From assembly GCA_026120185.1 (NCBI GenBank), contig JANUWF010001281.1:2088501-2152500 (forward strand): a DNA stretch of 64,000 bases, given 5' to 3'. The translations under genes were made by a program, and so were the position numbers. This DNA is from Voacanga thouarsii (lineage: Eukaryota > Streptophyta > Magnoliopsida > Gentianales > Apocynaceae). Each line of letters starts with the position of its first letter. Positions within the stretch are counted from its first letter, which is position 1. Positions 47,860 to 58,170 of the stretch are shown here, piece after piece. The notes under the pieces were generated by a model, which was not told where the DNA came from, did no database searches, and saw only the letters and a program-made list of their open reading frames with translations.

Positions 47860-48521
47860 AAGATTGATGGTTTATCTTGTGGGTGTCACGGCCAGAGGAC
47901 AGCCACCCTATGATAACAACCTTATACCAAACCCCAAACCAAACAAACAAAATGAGAGGCCAAGAGTTGAAGAAATGGGATTGGATAACAAGATGCCCGA
48001 GGAGGTAACTATTGCTCAAGCCTTTGGTCGGATAACAAAAATTCTACAAAATTTGACGAAACGAAGGGCTCCACGAGGCAATGATGAGGCGTTTGCAAGG
48101 TTCCTTAAGTTTCAATCACCACTGTAGTTTGGAGAGGCGGAACAAGAGCAGAAAGTTGAGATGTAGATTGAACAAATGGAAGATATATTTCATACTCTTC
48201 AATACACGGAGAAAAGGATGGTGAGGTTTACAGCATTCTACTTGAGAGGATCAGCCCGAGATTAGTGGATGCGGGTTCAAGAGGCTTGGGAGCAAACTGA
48301 GTAGGAATAGAGTTGGGATTATTTCTTGGAAATCTTCTAGGCAGAATTCATCCCACAGTGGATCATGGAGAAAAGAGAAGATGAATTTCAGAACCTAAAG
48401 AAAAGCAACATGTCAGTGGCATAGTATGCAGCACAATTTAGTAAACTATCGAAGTATTGTCATAGCTTGGTAGACACAGAGCTGAATTAAACTTGCCAAT
48501 TTATCAACGGCTTGAGGTAAG
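47860..48521 (+). pseudogene. Gypsy (Tekay-type) gag, N-terminal part, decayed and interrupted
   Basis: The frame from 47864 reads PEEVTIAQAFGRITKILQNL, then (after a TAG at 48125) MEDIFHTL near 48180, AFYLRGSARD near 48235, FIPQWIMEKREDEFQNL near 48345-48390, YAAQFSKLSKYCHSLV near 48425-48470 and TCQFINGLR near 48490-48515. This is the retrotransposon gag capsid domain. At least seven TAG/TAA stops replace expected Trp or Gln codons (for example RD*WM, VA*YAAQF, ELN*TCQF), a pattern typical of C-to-T decay at methylated cytosines. Copia element A inserted at 48522 within this domain. Confidence 0.85.
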
Positions 48522-48887
48522 TGAAGGCATAGGAAGCGGAAAAACACAGGGCATGCAGCGGAAGCGAACATAAAAAAAACTGAAAAAACACAAGAACAAG
48601 GATTCCAGGATAGGCCCGGCGTCGGCTCCGGCTACTCTAGCCGACGCCAGTTGCGCCCTGTTTAAATCCCGAGGTTTTAAAATTTTTACCTCTCCTTCTG
48701 GTTCTCAAAGGTGGCTGGATTAGAACGTGCGCAACTGGGGTAGGTGTGCTGGTAGAAACCTTTGGTGCGATTCCTGCAATCCTCCTACTCCGACTTTACA
48801 TGTATGTGAACGCCGAACTCTCGGTCTTCTAGCATATGGCCTGCCTAACTATCGTTTGGTGAACAACTAACAGGCTAGGGAATGTTC

Positions 48888-48922
<35 letters not shown>

Positions 48923-50354
48923 GCCTGGCCTTTTCCACAGAGAATATGTCGTCTCTTAGATTGTGTGTTCTGTAACAACGACGTTGTTTCCAATCCTCCT
49001 GTTTAACCTAAATAAAACCCTAGGTTAAACTGGACTGGGCCATTAGACTTTTAGTTTAACCTTTTGGGCTTAATTAATTATTCTAATTAGAACCAACCTA
49101 ATGGCCCAATTAATAATTAATTTTCCAGCCTAAATAAACTAATCCAATTAATAAGCCTATATTAGTTTAGTCCCAAGCTAATATTTAATTATTCAAATTG
49201 GGCCAAAACACTGAATAATTAATTAACCAACTAAACTAATTTAATTAATTCTCTCTCTCCATAGACCTTTATTTTATTCTAACCCAATAATTAAATCAGG
49301 CTACTTAAATAAAATAAATTTCATTTAATTCAAGATCAATTTCTTAACCCGTATTTAATTAGGACTCACGGTCAATACTGGGGACCAAAAAACACATCGC
49401 CTTGGCTACTAAAATGACCAAAATACCCTTGCTATATAAATAACTGTATTTTGCATTTTAAATATTTCCTAATATCACGATATGAAAATATTGACTCCAA
49501 GGACAATGCTGCGTTAGAAAAGTCTCCGACTTACAAGTGTAATGACTAAAATACCCCTCTATATATCACAGTACATTCAGAGAGGAAGAAGTGTACTAAT
49601 ACCTCTCTAAATGACATCTACCATCCTTAGACCTCTAGTCTAATGATCTATGACTTCCTGCATTATTTTCGCTTTCCAAGGGAGCTATCCTAAAGCAAAC
49701 ATCCAAGTCATGTTTCCTAGGGCCCTCGATATTTAGATTATTCAGACAACCACAATGGGCGATATAGTATAGAAACTATCTTGTACAAGTTTGTCTTAAC
49801 TAACTAGTCATACATACCAACATGCAAGTATATTGGCCCTACGATAGAACCTCAACTATAGCATATCAATGCATATGCTTCCAGCTTCGTCAGACCACCA
49901 ATTCATACTTAAGTCATAGAGTACTAGTCCACGTTATAGTGGTAGTAGTCTAGGTTTCTACCATATAGTACTTTTAGAAACCACTACTACAGGTCATGTT
50001 CTATGTATTCAAAATACGCTTATGTCATGAAGTGAGTGGACTACTCACGGCTAAAGGAAAGCCATTCCCCATTTAGAATTCACAACTTAATAACCTAGAC
50101 ATGATGAGATTCCCATTCTCATCAATCGGTTAAGAACAAAAGTTTATGTGTTAAGTAACCCGTGATCCATACTTTACTGCGAAAGACCTCCATTCACATG
50201 GACCACTTACTTAAACACAATGGGTCTTTTCCAAACATAATTGTGCACAAATAAAATTGTAAATTCACAAACAATTTCTGAAAATAAATTCTTTAATTAA
50301 AACATTCGATTTTTTACATCAGGAACCTAGTCTAAAAAGGCATACATCCCAACA
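48522..50354 (-). repeat. 3' LTR of copia A, 1.8 kb
   Basis: The left end tgaaggcataggaagcgg matches tgaaggactgcag of A'; the right end is ggcatacatcccaaca, so the minus strand LTR begins TGTTGGGATG after the PPT. The U5-side has a GC-rich module at 48612-48656 (ggcccggcgtcggctccgg ... ccgacgccagttgcgcc). An (AG)n run lies at 48890-48921. The family tracts aaaatgaccaaaataccc and aatgactaaaatacccc are at 49411-49428 and 49541-49557. Confidence 0.85.
48890..48921. repeat. (AG)n microsatellite
   Basis: About 15 ag units within the LTR of element A. Confidence 0.9.
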
Positions 50355-50365
50355 ATCTCCCACTT
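50355..50365 (-). other. Polypurine tract of copia A
   Basis: The + strand atctcccactt, reverse of aagtgggagat, directly inside the 3' LTR. Confidence 0.8.
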
Positions 50366-51000
50366 GCATTCTAAGACTAAGTTAGTCCATAGGTACCCAC
50401 CCCTATGGCGTCTAAGTGTCTCTTGAAGACTCTCTCAACCAAAGGCTTGGTGAATGGATCTGCTAGATTGTTCTCGGAGGCAATCTGTTCCACCATGACT
50501 TCCTATCTTTGGATGAAATCTCAGATCAGGTGGTACTTCCTCTCGATATGCTTCCCCTTCTTGTGATTCCTGGGTTCTTTTAATTGTGATACTACTCCAG
50601 TATTGTTACAATACATCACAGTCGGCCTGTCCATGTGTAGCACGACTCCAAGTTCTGAAAGGAACTTCTGGAGCCAGACTGCTTCCTTGGATGCCTCTGA
50701 AGCTGCCACATACTCAGCTTCCATAATTGAGTCAGCAATATAAGATTGCTTGATACTTCTCCATGAAATAGCTCCTCCAGACAAGGTGAAGATATATCCA
50801 CTAATAGATTTTCTCTCATCCTTATCTACCTGGAATTTTGAGTCTGTGTATCCTATAAGAACAAAGTCATCAACCTTGTAAACCAGTATATAATTTCTCG
50901 TCCCCTTGAGGTACTTGAGTATATGCTTTACAGCTTACCAATGAACCTTCCCAATGTTTGACTGATATCTACTAACCAAGCCTACGACAAAGCAGATATC
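50366..51000 (-). pseudogene. Copia A RNase H and end of RT, cut by element B
   Basis: The frame 50521-50784 reads GGAISWRSIKQSYIADSIMEAEYVAASEA, then VMYCNNTGVVSQLKEP and HIERKYHLI, the copia RNase H with its conserved acidic residues (D, E of EAE, and the DN-type block as CNN). Upstream on the minus strand are YTDSKFQVDKDE near 50825-50845 and HILKYLKGT near 50910. The N-terminal side stops at 51000, where the reading is interrupted at DI by element B and continues at 59493 (PDI-type block ACAT..GGCCCAGAT reversed). A few stops occur (for example near 50930). Confidence 0.85.
50996..51000. other. Target-site duplication of element B, left copy
   Basis: atatc here and at 59493-59497, directly flanking the two LTR ends of element B. 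Confidence 0.9.
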
Positions 51001-52716
51001 TGTCGGGTATCTTAGACTCGTATCCTATACAACGCAGTGGAAAATAAATCAAGATACCTTCCCAAGACTCTTCTATGTGTGGAAAATAAGACATAACGAC
51101 AACAAAGGCAACAGCTTTTACCTTTGGGTGATCGTACGAAGAACAAAATTTTCTTCTTCAAGTTGAGGCGCGATCCAGCAATTCTCGTGATCAACCTGCA
51201 TGTGAGTTGAACGTCTACCTACTATAATCACAGTGTGTGATTATCTCTAATAGTAATCCACATAGAGGAATACTCAAGCACCAAAATTTCTGTGCTAGCA
51301 AAAATTAATGGCTGCTAAGGTTTTTCTTTCAAGAAGAAAAATGAGAGAAAAAGAGATCAGAGGAAGAGAGAATCGTGTGTTGTGTTTCAGCTATTGGCTA
51401 GGGTTTTTCGTGTGTTATCAGCTACTATATATCACACGAAATTCCCTTCCCAAACTGAGAATTCTAATCCTATTAGAATTCCCTAATTGTAATTGGAAAC
51501 ATCAAGTTCTCACAATTACAAGTTGTACCACAAATTATAACTAATTATAATTTGTCCACAACAACTTTTCTTTCTCTCAATTAACTCCACATTGTTATCA
51601 AATAACATTTTAAGTATATAATCCTCTATTGTGTGTGACCTATTAGGTTTCCCAATTAATTGGTAGAGAATATGAATTAATCCAAACGTCTTTGAGATTA
51701 ATAATCCATAATTAATTAGAATTAATCCTATTAATTCCAATCCGAATTGGTTTATTAATTCATCAATTAATAAACCCATATTCCCAAATCATGAACGGTA
51801 TCTACCAACACATCATGACCACCCAAGAATCCAAGAAGTCAAGTGGCTTGACATGAACCTTTCAATAACAAACTTCAGTGCAATAAACTCCTTTCACCAT
51901 ATAATATCTCATTCGGTTTGGAGTACGGAATTAGTGCCAACTCCCTCCAGTATTAATTCTGATCCGAATACAATAGTACTTGTACCAAGAACCCACTACT
52001 CTAGATGTGTATCAATTGGAACTGTTTCCAATACACAATTGCCTTGTCCAACTTTCAAGTAGTTATTCCTACAAGTGGTCGTGAGATATTCGCCCCTACT
52101 ATTAGGAGTGGTGAATCCTTTGTTGACCCTCTCAACTACTTTCATTTACCTCACCATGTACCCAATATCCATCCCATAGGCGGCCCTCGATCGAGCTCTA
52201 GAGATTGGAATCAAAGTACAAGGCTCAGCAAACAAAATACCTTGGAGATCTTAAGTCTAAGGATACTTGCACGTTTGCTATATTGAGATTATATCACTGA
52301 CACTAAATAGTTATCCATGTGATTATCTCAAAGCTAGGTCATCCAATGAACTTGTTCCATTAACAAGCATCCATGTGTTAACTTTGAGTATCTCAATACT
52401 TACGGTTATGAGAACCACCGCCTAATCTAATCAGGAAGTCTAACACATGCTAGTCTTAACGCATTAATGATGTCTTGTCTCATTAATACTATGACTAGGA
52501 ACTATTTAAGTACTAACACCATCCAGTGTAGTAGGAATCTCATGTCATGATCTCTATCATAATTTTCTTAACACAGTGTTGTACTAGGGACTTTATCGAA
52601 TAGTTATATTACTTAAAGTAAACAAAAGAAACTGTAAGATAAATAATGCCTTTTATTAAAATAAAATGTGTCATATATAATGTACAAGTGATTGTCTCTA
52701 GGGTACAACACTAACA
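51001..52716 (-). repeat. 3' LTR of copia B, 1.7 kb
   Basis: Starts tgtcgggtatcttag and ends acaacactaaca, so the minus strand LTR begins TGTTAGTGTTGTACCCTAGAG. A TATA-like gatatatagtag (minus) lies near 51423-51434. It is full length. The 5' LTR lacks about 390 bp found here at about 51650-52050. Open frames in it (51308-51544, 51516-51779, 51853-52286) are not genes. Confidence 0.9.
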
Positions 52717-52727
52717 AACTCCCACTT
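52717..52727 (-). other. Polypurine tract of copia B
   Basis: The + strand aactcccactt, reverse of aagtgggagtt, directly inside the 3' LTR. Confidence 0.8.
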
Positions 52728-53110
52728 GCACTAGAGCCAATCATTCATGTATCTAATACCGAATGACTCAACATGACAATCATGTTTCTTTTGGAATAGT
52801 GCTTTCGTAAGCAGGTCAGCTATGTTCTCATCCGTGAGAACTCTCTCTATCTTTATCAGATTGAAAACCGGCATCCGTATACCCATTTATTTTCAAATCA
52901 CCTTCTCTATATACTAAGAACATGTCCTTAGTCCTTCGTAAGTACTTAAGGATGTTCTTTACAGCCACCCAATGACCCTCACCAGGGTCAGATTAGTATC
53001 TGCTCGTCAAACTGAGAGCACAAGATATATCGGGCCTAGTACATATCATAGCATACATGATAGATCCAACTGCCAAGGCATATGAAATATTACTCATGTG
53101 ATCCCTTTCA
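52728..53110 (-). pseudogene. Copia B RNase H, internally deleted
   Basis: The minus strand reads SNISYALAVGSIMYAMICTRPDI and HWVAVKNILKYLRRT near 52925-53100 and GYTDAGFQSDKDRE near 52850-52885. It then jumps directly to LTDENIADLLTKAL, HVESFGIRYM near 52755-52840. The block between, normally about 100 residues with the SKQ..VA.ST.EAE and DN motifs and most catalytic residues, is absent. The join is abrupt near 52845. The element could not make its own RNase H. Confidence 0.85.
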
Positions 53111-53880
53111 ACTTATGTCTTAGGAGACAATGACTTTGAAAGGCTTACACTATGTGACATGGGCAAGAATCCTTTTTTGGATTGATCCATGCTAAACTTC
53201 TTTAGCACTTTATCTATGTATGTGGACTGTGAAAGACCAAGCAACCTATTGGATCTATCTCTATAGATCCTTATTCCAAGAATATAGGTTACTTCACCAA
53301 GGTCTTTCATGGAGAATTGTTTGGACAACCAAACTTTAACCATTTGCAAGACAGGTATATCGTTTCCTATTAGCAATATGTCATCTATATAAAGTAATAA
53401 GAAAACGATTGCACTCCCACTAACCTTCTTGTATACACAAGGCTCATCCATATTTTAAATGAAACCAAACTCTTTGATTGTTTCATCAAAACGGATATTC
53501 CAACTCCTGGAAGCTTGCTTAAGTCCATAAATAGACCTTTGCAGCTTACACACCTTTGTGCCTTCACTGGATATGAAACTCTCGGGTTATGTCATATACA
53601 CTTTCTCACTCAGATTTCCATTTAGGAAAGCTATTTTCACATCCATTTGCCAAAACTCATAATCATAATGAGCAGCAATGGGCTAGGAGTATCCTGATGG
53701 ATTTCAACATGGCTACTGGCGAGAAGGTTTCATCATAGTCAATACCATGTTGTTGACGATAACCCTTCGCCACTAGTCGTGCTTTATAGGTAACTAAGTT
53801 ACCATCCATGTCCTTTTTCTTCTTGAAAATCCACTTGCATCCAATATGTTTACTTCCTTTGGGTGGATCAACCAAAGTTC
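53111..53880 (-). pseudogene. Copia B reverse transcriptase
   Basis: 53663-53875 reads PPKGSKHIGCKWIFKKK and GIDYDETFSPVAMLKSIR, the RT N-terminal part. 53113-53451 carries LLYIDDILLIGNDI with the catalytic YIDD at about 53380-53391, then MKDLGEVTYILGI and DKVLKKFSMDQSKKG. The catalytic aspartates are intact. One or two frame changes lie in 53450-53660 (IWQMDVKIAFLNGNLS-like sequence, then a stop in the PE GF region and a break at SGIPT-type block). It would copy element RNA into cDNA. Confidence 0.85.
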
Positions 53881-54181
53881 ATACTTGGTTGTCGTACATG
53901 GAATCCATCTCTGACTTCATGGCCTCAAGCCATTTGTCAGATTCTGAACTATTCAGAACATTCTTGTAGGTAGTAGGCTCATCTTCATCTATGAGCAATA
54001 CGTCATTGTGATCACTAACGAGAAATCCATATCTCTCAGGTGCCATGCGTATCCTACTAGATCTACGAGATTCTTGTGTATTAGAAGGTTCATCTATTCT
54101 CTCAATAGATGTGAGGTTAGACAGCTTGATCCTCGTTTGTTTGATCTTCATGAACTTCACTAAGTTCAATCTTACTCCCAC
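53879..54181 (-). pseudogene. Copia B integrase-RT linker
   Basis: An acidic and Ser-rich frame with RRSSRIRMAPERYGFLV and NSSESDKWLEAMKSEMDSM, the typical linker before RT. A stop follows at the NQVWTL tryptophan position (53877-53879 region). Confidence 0.75.
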
Positions 54182-54881
54182 TGTCCCCCTTCAGCATGTG
54201 CTCCTTCTCTAAGAATACAGCATGCTTCGAAATAAACAATTTGATTTCGAAGGGTAGATAGAAGTAATATCCGAAAGATTCTTTCGAATATCCCACAAAT
54301 AAACACTTGTCCGACTTACTGTCAAGTTTGTCCGACTGTGGCCTTTTAACAAAGGCAGGACAACCCTATACTCGCAAGTGAGATAACTTTGGTCTCTTAC
54401 CAAAGAACATCTCAAATGGGGTAGTATCAACCGATTTTGTCAGAACTCTGTTTAGTATATAACCAAAAGTCTCTAGTGCATACCCCCAAAACGATTTTGG
54501 TAGGTCTACAGAAGCCATCATGGTCCGTACCATGTCTAGAAGGGTTCGATTCCTTCTCTCAGATACACCGTTATGTTGAGGTGTATGTGGCGGAGTCTAT
54601 TGAGATAATATCTCATTATCTCTAAGATAATTCAGAAACTCTTGACTTAAGTATTCTCCTCCTTCATCAGATCTTAGAGTCTTAATACTTTTGCCAAGTT
54701 GTTTCTCTATTTCATTCTTGAAGTCTTTAAACCTTTCAGAGGCCTCAGATTTGTATTTCATTAAATACAAATACCCGTATCGTGAGAAATTATCGATAAA
54801 TGTTATGAAATAGTTATAACATCCTCTTGCTTGTATTGACGTTGGGCCACATACATCAGAATGTATGAGTTCTAATAACAC
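54182..54881 (-). pseudogene. Copia B integrase core (decayed)
   Basis: 54597-54881 reads ELIHSDVCGP (first catalytic Asp), YFITFIDNFSRYGYLYLM and LRSDEGGEYLSQEF (second catalytic Asp). After a stop near 54600 the frame continues TPPHTPQHNGVSERRNRT (catalytic Glu) near 54545-54595, SFWGYALETFGYILN near 54470-54510, and GCPAFVKRPQSDKLDSKSDKCLFVGYSKES near 54270-54370. All three DDE residues are visible, but a stop separates the second Asp from the Glu and another interrupts the WGCPA tryptophan. Confidence 0.85.
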
Positions 54882-54893
54882 CTTGGCCCGTTC

Positions 54894-55292
54894 TCATTTT
54901 CCTAGAAAATGAGTTCTAGTCATTTTACCCAGTAAACAAGACTCGCATGTGCCATATGATTCATAATCAAATGACCCTAAGTCACTAAGCTTGTGTAACT
55001 TAGAAACATGATTTTCGTTTACATGGCCCAAACGACAATGCCATAAGTAAGAGGTGTTACAGTTATCTATTTTAGGTTTCTTATTATTTATATTGAGAAT
55101 TGGATTGTCCAAGTCTAGAACATATAAACCATTGACCAAAGTTGCTGAACCATAATGAATATCATTCAATGAGAAAGAACAACATTTATTCTTAAATATT
55201 AAATGAAATCCACATAAGTCTAAACACGCAATTGAGATAATGTTTTTCATTAAAATTGGTACATAATAATAATTTTTCAGTTCTAGAATCAA
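54894..55292 (-). pseudogene. Copia B pre-integrase zinc finger
   Basis: The frame reads LKNYYYVPILMKNIISI, then SYLWHCRLGHVNENHVSKL and CESCLLGKMTRTHF. The HHCC zinc ligands (H of LWH, H of GH, both C of CESC) are all present. It lies between protease and the integrase core. It is continuous with the protease frame except for a stop at 55293. Confidence 0.87.
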
Positions 55293-56339
55293 TCATGAAG
55301 GCAGGTTCAGCTCGTATGTCCTCACAGTAAGTGCAGCAACCTTTGCCCCATTTGCAATACGTAGGTCCACGTCGCCTTTCTCTAGCCTTCTACTGCTCTT
55401 TAGTCCCTGCAAGTTATTGCACAAATGAGATCCACATCCGGTATCTAATACCCATATCTCATTTCTAAAGGCAGTATTTATCTCAATCTTAAACATACCT
55501 GGAGAAGAAGTAGAAGTGCTTGTAAGCTTCTCCTTCTGCTTCTTGTCGTTGATGGTCTCCAAGTAGGCTTTGCAGTTGCCCCTCCAGTGGCCCATCTTCC
55601 CACAATGATGGCATGGGCTCTTGGTAGTTGCGTCCTTCTTGTTCACACCACCTTTGGGCTTCATGGCAGCCTTCTTCTTCTTCTTCTTTTGAACTTTCTT
55701 CTTAGAAGAGGAAGATTCTACCATTAAAATCGCATTGGAATTTTTCTTCATAGAGGACTCCGCAGTTTTGAGAAGATTGATCAATTCAGGAATGGTGGAC
55801 TCAATCTTGTTCATCTGATAGTTAATCACAAATTGTGAGAAACTATTAGGCAAAGATTATAGAATTAAGTCAACACTTAAGTTATGATCCATTGCAAACC
55901 CGAGAGATCCAAGCTTCTCTATCAAGCCCAGCATCTTCAGCCCATGAGTGGCCACAGAACAACCCTCTGCCATTTTACAATGAAATAGTTACTTCGAGAT
56001 CTCATATCTCTCAGTTCTGGCTTGGGCATCAAACAGTTCTCGAAGATGTAAAATGATCGATTGAGCATCCATATGCTCGTGCTGTTTTTGCAACTCAGGA
56101 GTCATGGATGCCAGCATAATACATGATGTTGTATCGCTATCCTCCTTGTGCCTCTTGTGGATAGCATGCTCATTAGCATGAGCATCTTGGGCTGGTGGTG
56201 GTGGAATAGGAGCATCTAACACGTAGAGCAACTTTTTCGATTTGAGAACGATTCTCAAATTTCTATACCAGTTCAGATAGTTTGATTCGGTTAACTTGTT
56301 GGTTTCCAAAATGCTACGTAAGTTCAAGTTCGTTGACAT
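55293..56339 (-). pseudogene. Copia B gag and protease
   Basis: The start ATG is 56337-56339, taken because it opens the conserved gag N-terminus (NLNLRSILETNKLTESNYL) and follows the leader. 55989-56339 is the N-terminal capsid part. After a stop near 55988 and a second near 55858 the frame goes on to VINYQMNKIESTIPEL, a run of lysines, the zinc knuckle CHHCGKMGHWRGNC (CX2CX4HX4C, intact, about 55577-55618) and the protease active site VLDTGCGSHLC near 55425-55460. Gag packages the RNA and the protease would process the polyprotein. Confidence 0.88.
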
Positions 56340-57370
56340 GATGTAAGTGACCTAGATGTAAAGATAGAGAGCATTAGCTACTTGTATATGCACATGATAT
56401 GCAAATAATTAAGACTTTAATTAAACGCATTTTTACTCCACTATTTTTCTCAAACTAATAGCCCCCACTACTGATTTGGGAAAGCCCGTTGGAAGCTTTC
56501 CTAGTGGACTAGTATCCAAATTCCTCAAGAATAACCTTGGGTTTGCCCAACAAGCCACCCTTGAGTTCATTGGTAGGTATCCAATACCAATTACATCGTA
56601 TGTAACTACCAAATCATTGGGTGATTAATATCTTTTAATCTTAAAGCCTTTTGGGCTACCCCAACTTTTCCTCTAAATTTCTTTATGCTTGAGTTTGCCC
56701 AACCGGGAAAAAGAATTTAGTTAAACCCGACCAATTAATCAGGAATTTAATTCCAAAGGAATTTAATTCCATAGATTGAACATGCCCAATGTCAAGAAGG
56801 CTTGGGTTTGCCCAACAACTTGGTCTCAAAAAAGGACTCTCGTTCTTACTATATTAACAAAATGAATTAGGTTTAATATTAATTGAGTGATTTGTTCCTT
56901 TTAGTGATTTCGTTGAATAACATGCGTAATAATGAATAATCACATAATTGATAATCATGGTAATAAAGCGATTACGTGGTATGGTTATGGACTTTTCCCT
57001 AAATTAATTTCCTTGAGCCATAAAAGAAATTAATATAGTTAACCCTATGTGTTCATGCATGATTTAAGTAGAAGGTCTTACCTCCTCGCCTTGTTTTGGT
57101 TGCCATCTCCAGAATAAAATAATTCTACTCTTATCTAACATATGTAAGCTAATTACATAATTTCCTAAAGAGAGAAAACCTTGAGTTACATTCGAGGGGA
57201 GTTAGATGAGAAGAGAATTACACAAGAATTCTAGAGAAGGCAGGACACGCAGGCCCTATTTCATAAAAACCAAAACTGTAAAATGCATGAACAGATATAA
57301 TTGGTTTTAGTCTATAACCATCCACCATGCCATTGACTATGCTTAAACAAAATAAACATATATTTTTATG

Positions 57371-57502
57371 TTTCCAAAATCACTATTTTGGAAAGACAAA
57401 ACAAATTCTAAAATCACCATTTTACAAAGATATACTAATTTTAGATTTTCAAAATCATCATTTTGAAAAACAAAATTGTTTGTCTCAAAACTAATTTTGA
57501 GA
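57371..57502. repeat. Row of short inverted repeats in the B leader
   Basis: Palindromes at 57371-57394 (tttccaaaat/attttggaaa), 57446-57469 (ttttcaaaat/attttgaaaa) and 57483-57502 (tctcaaaa/ttttgaga), with a weaker one between near 57408-57430. They would fold into a series of small stem-loops in the element RNA. Confidence 0.7.
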
Positions 57503-57605
57503 AAATAGTTTTTGGGACCCATTCTCATTAAATGAGATTTTTCCCTTCAATAATTATGTTCCCAATTTTTTTTTTTTTAAAATACATGGAAGTCACAAAC
57601 AAAGT

Positions 57606-57754
57606 AGAACCGGCGCCGGTTCGGAAGGCGGAGCCGGCACCGGCTCTATTCTGGTTTCCAAAAAATTTTCTCTTCCAAAACGATTTTCGAACATCGCGAA
57701 TAGAATGGAACCGGCGCCGGCTTGGAGGCCGGAGCCGGCGCCGCCTATGTTCTG
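57606..57754. repeat. Two GC-rich 48-bp direct repeats in the B leader
   Basis: Copy 1 at 57606-57653 and copy 2 at 57706-57754 share gaaccggcgccgg, ggagccggc.ccg and a closing tctattctg/tatgttctg. GC content is far above the surrounding sequence. Confidence 0.8.
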
Positions 57755-58158
57755 CAACAATGGTGGCGATTATCAAAAAATTCCAGAAACAATTTCTAGT
57801 GCTTTCTTCTGCTGTAAATTTTCAGTGAGAACAATTCTCAGCAGTATTTTCTGTTTTGAATCTCTAAACAACAACCAATTTGTTAGTTTAAACAAAATCA
57901 AAGTGGAAAATTAAAATGAAACGGAGAGCAACATCCACGTTGCAAGAAAACATTTTTCTGCAGAAATTTTTCAGCACCAAAGAAAGCATCTTTTCAAAAT
58001 ACTCTGTGACTATAGCACAATCATATTGTGCTACGGACCTAACCCATAAAGATCAAAACGATTTCGACTCGAGTGAAAATGATTTTCACAGCAAACAAAA
58101 ACAAACACGAAAACAGTTTTTAATGCCAAAACAATGTTAGTAGACCACACATAGCATG

Positions 58159-58170
58159 TTACTGATACCA
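58159..58170 (-). other. Primer-binding site of copia B
   Basis: The + strand ttactgatacca is the reverse complement of TGGTATCAGTAA. The first eight bases match the initiator tRNA-Met site, followed by drift (AGAGC expected). It touches the LTR end at 58171. Confidence 0.75.

Larger units (their letters stand above)
42797..48521 (+). mobile_element. Tekay/Del-type gypsy element: 5' LTR, PBS, leader and start of gag
   Basis: The 5' LTR (42797-about 46890) is followed by a tRNA-Met primer site and a gag frame, all on the + strand. At 48522 the gag is interrupted by copia element A, so protease, RT, integrase and 3' LTR should lie beyond the window. It is inserted in the RT of gypsy G. The left flank acttt (42792-42796) should recur after its 3' LTR. 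Assignment to Tekay/Del (chromovirus) rests on LTR ends, length and gag type. The diagnostic chromodomain cannot be seen here. Confidence 0.75.
56340..58158 (-). other. Leader (5' UTR) of copia B
   Basis: 1.8 kb without a coding frame of its own. 56530-56825 has three spaced copies of cttg(g/a)gtttgcccaac (near 56536, 56690 and 56806). 57371-57502 holds a row of near-perfect hairpins (tttccaaaatca..attttggaaa and relatives). 57606-57653 and 57706-57754 are two copies of a GC-rich 48-bp module around aaccggcgccggtt. Open frames at 57343-58140 on both strands follow these repeats and are unsupported. Confidence 0.65.

Noticed and set aside
51308..52286. Open frames near the B 3' LTR as host genes
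   Set aside because: Within the LTR, with a matching copy in the 5' LTR for most of the length.
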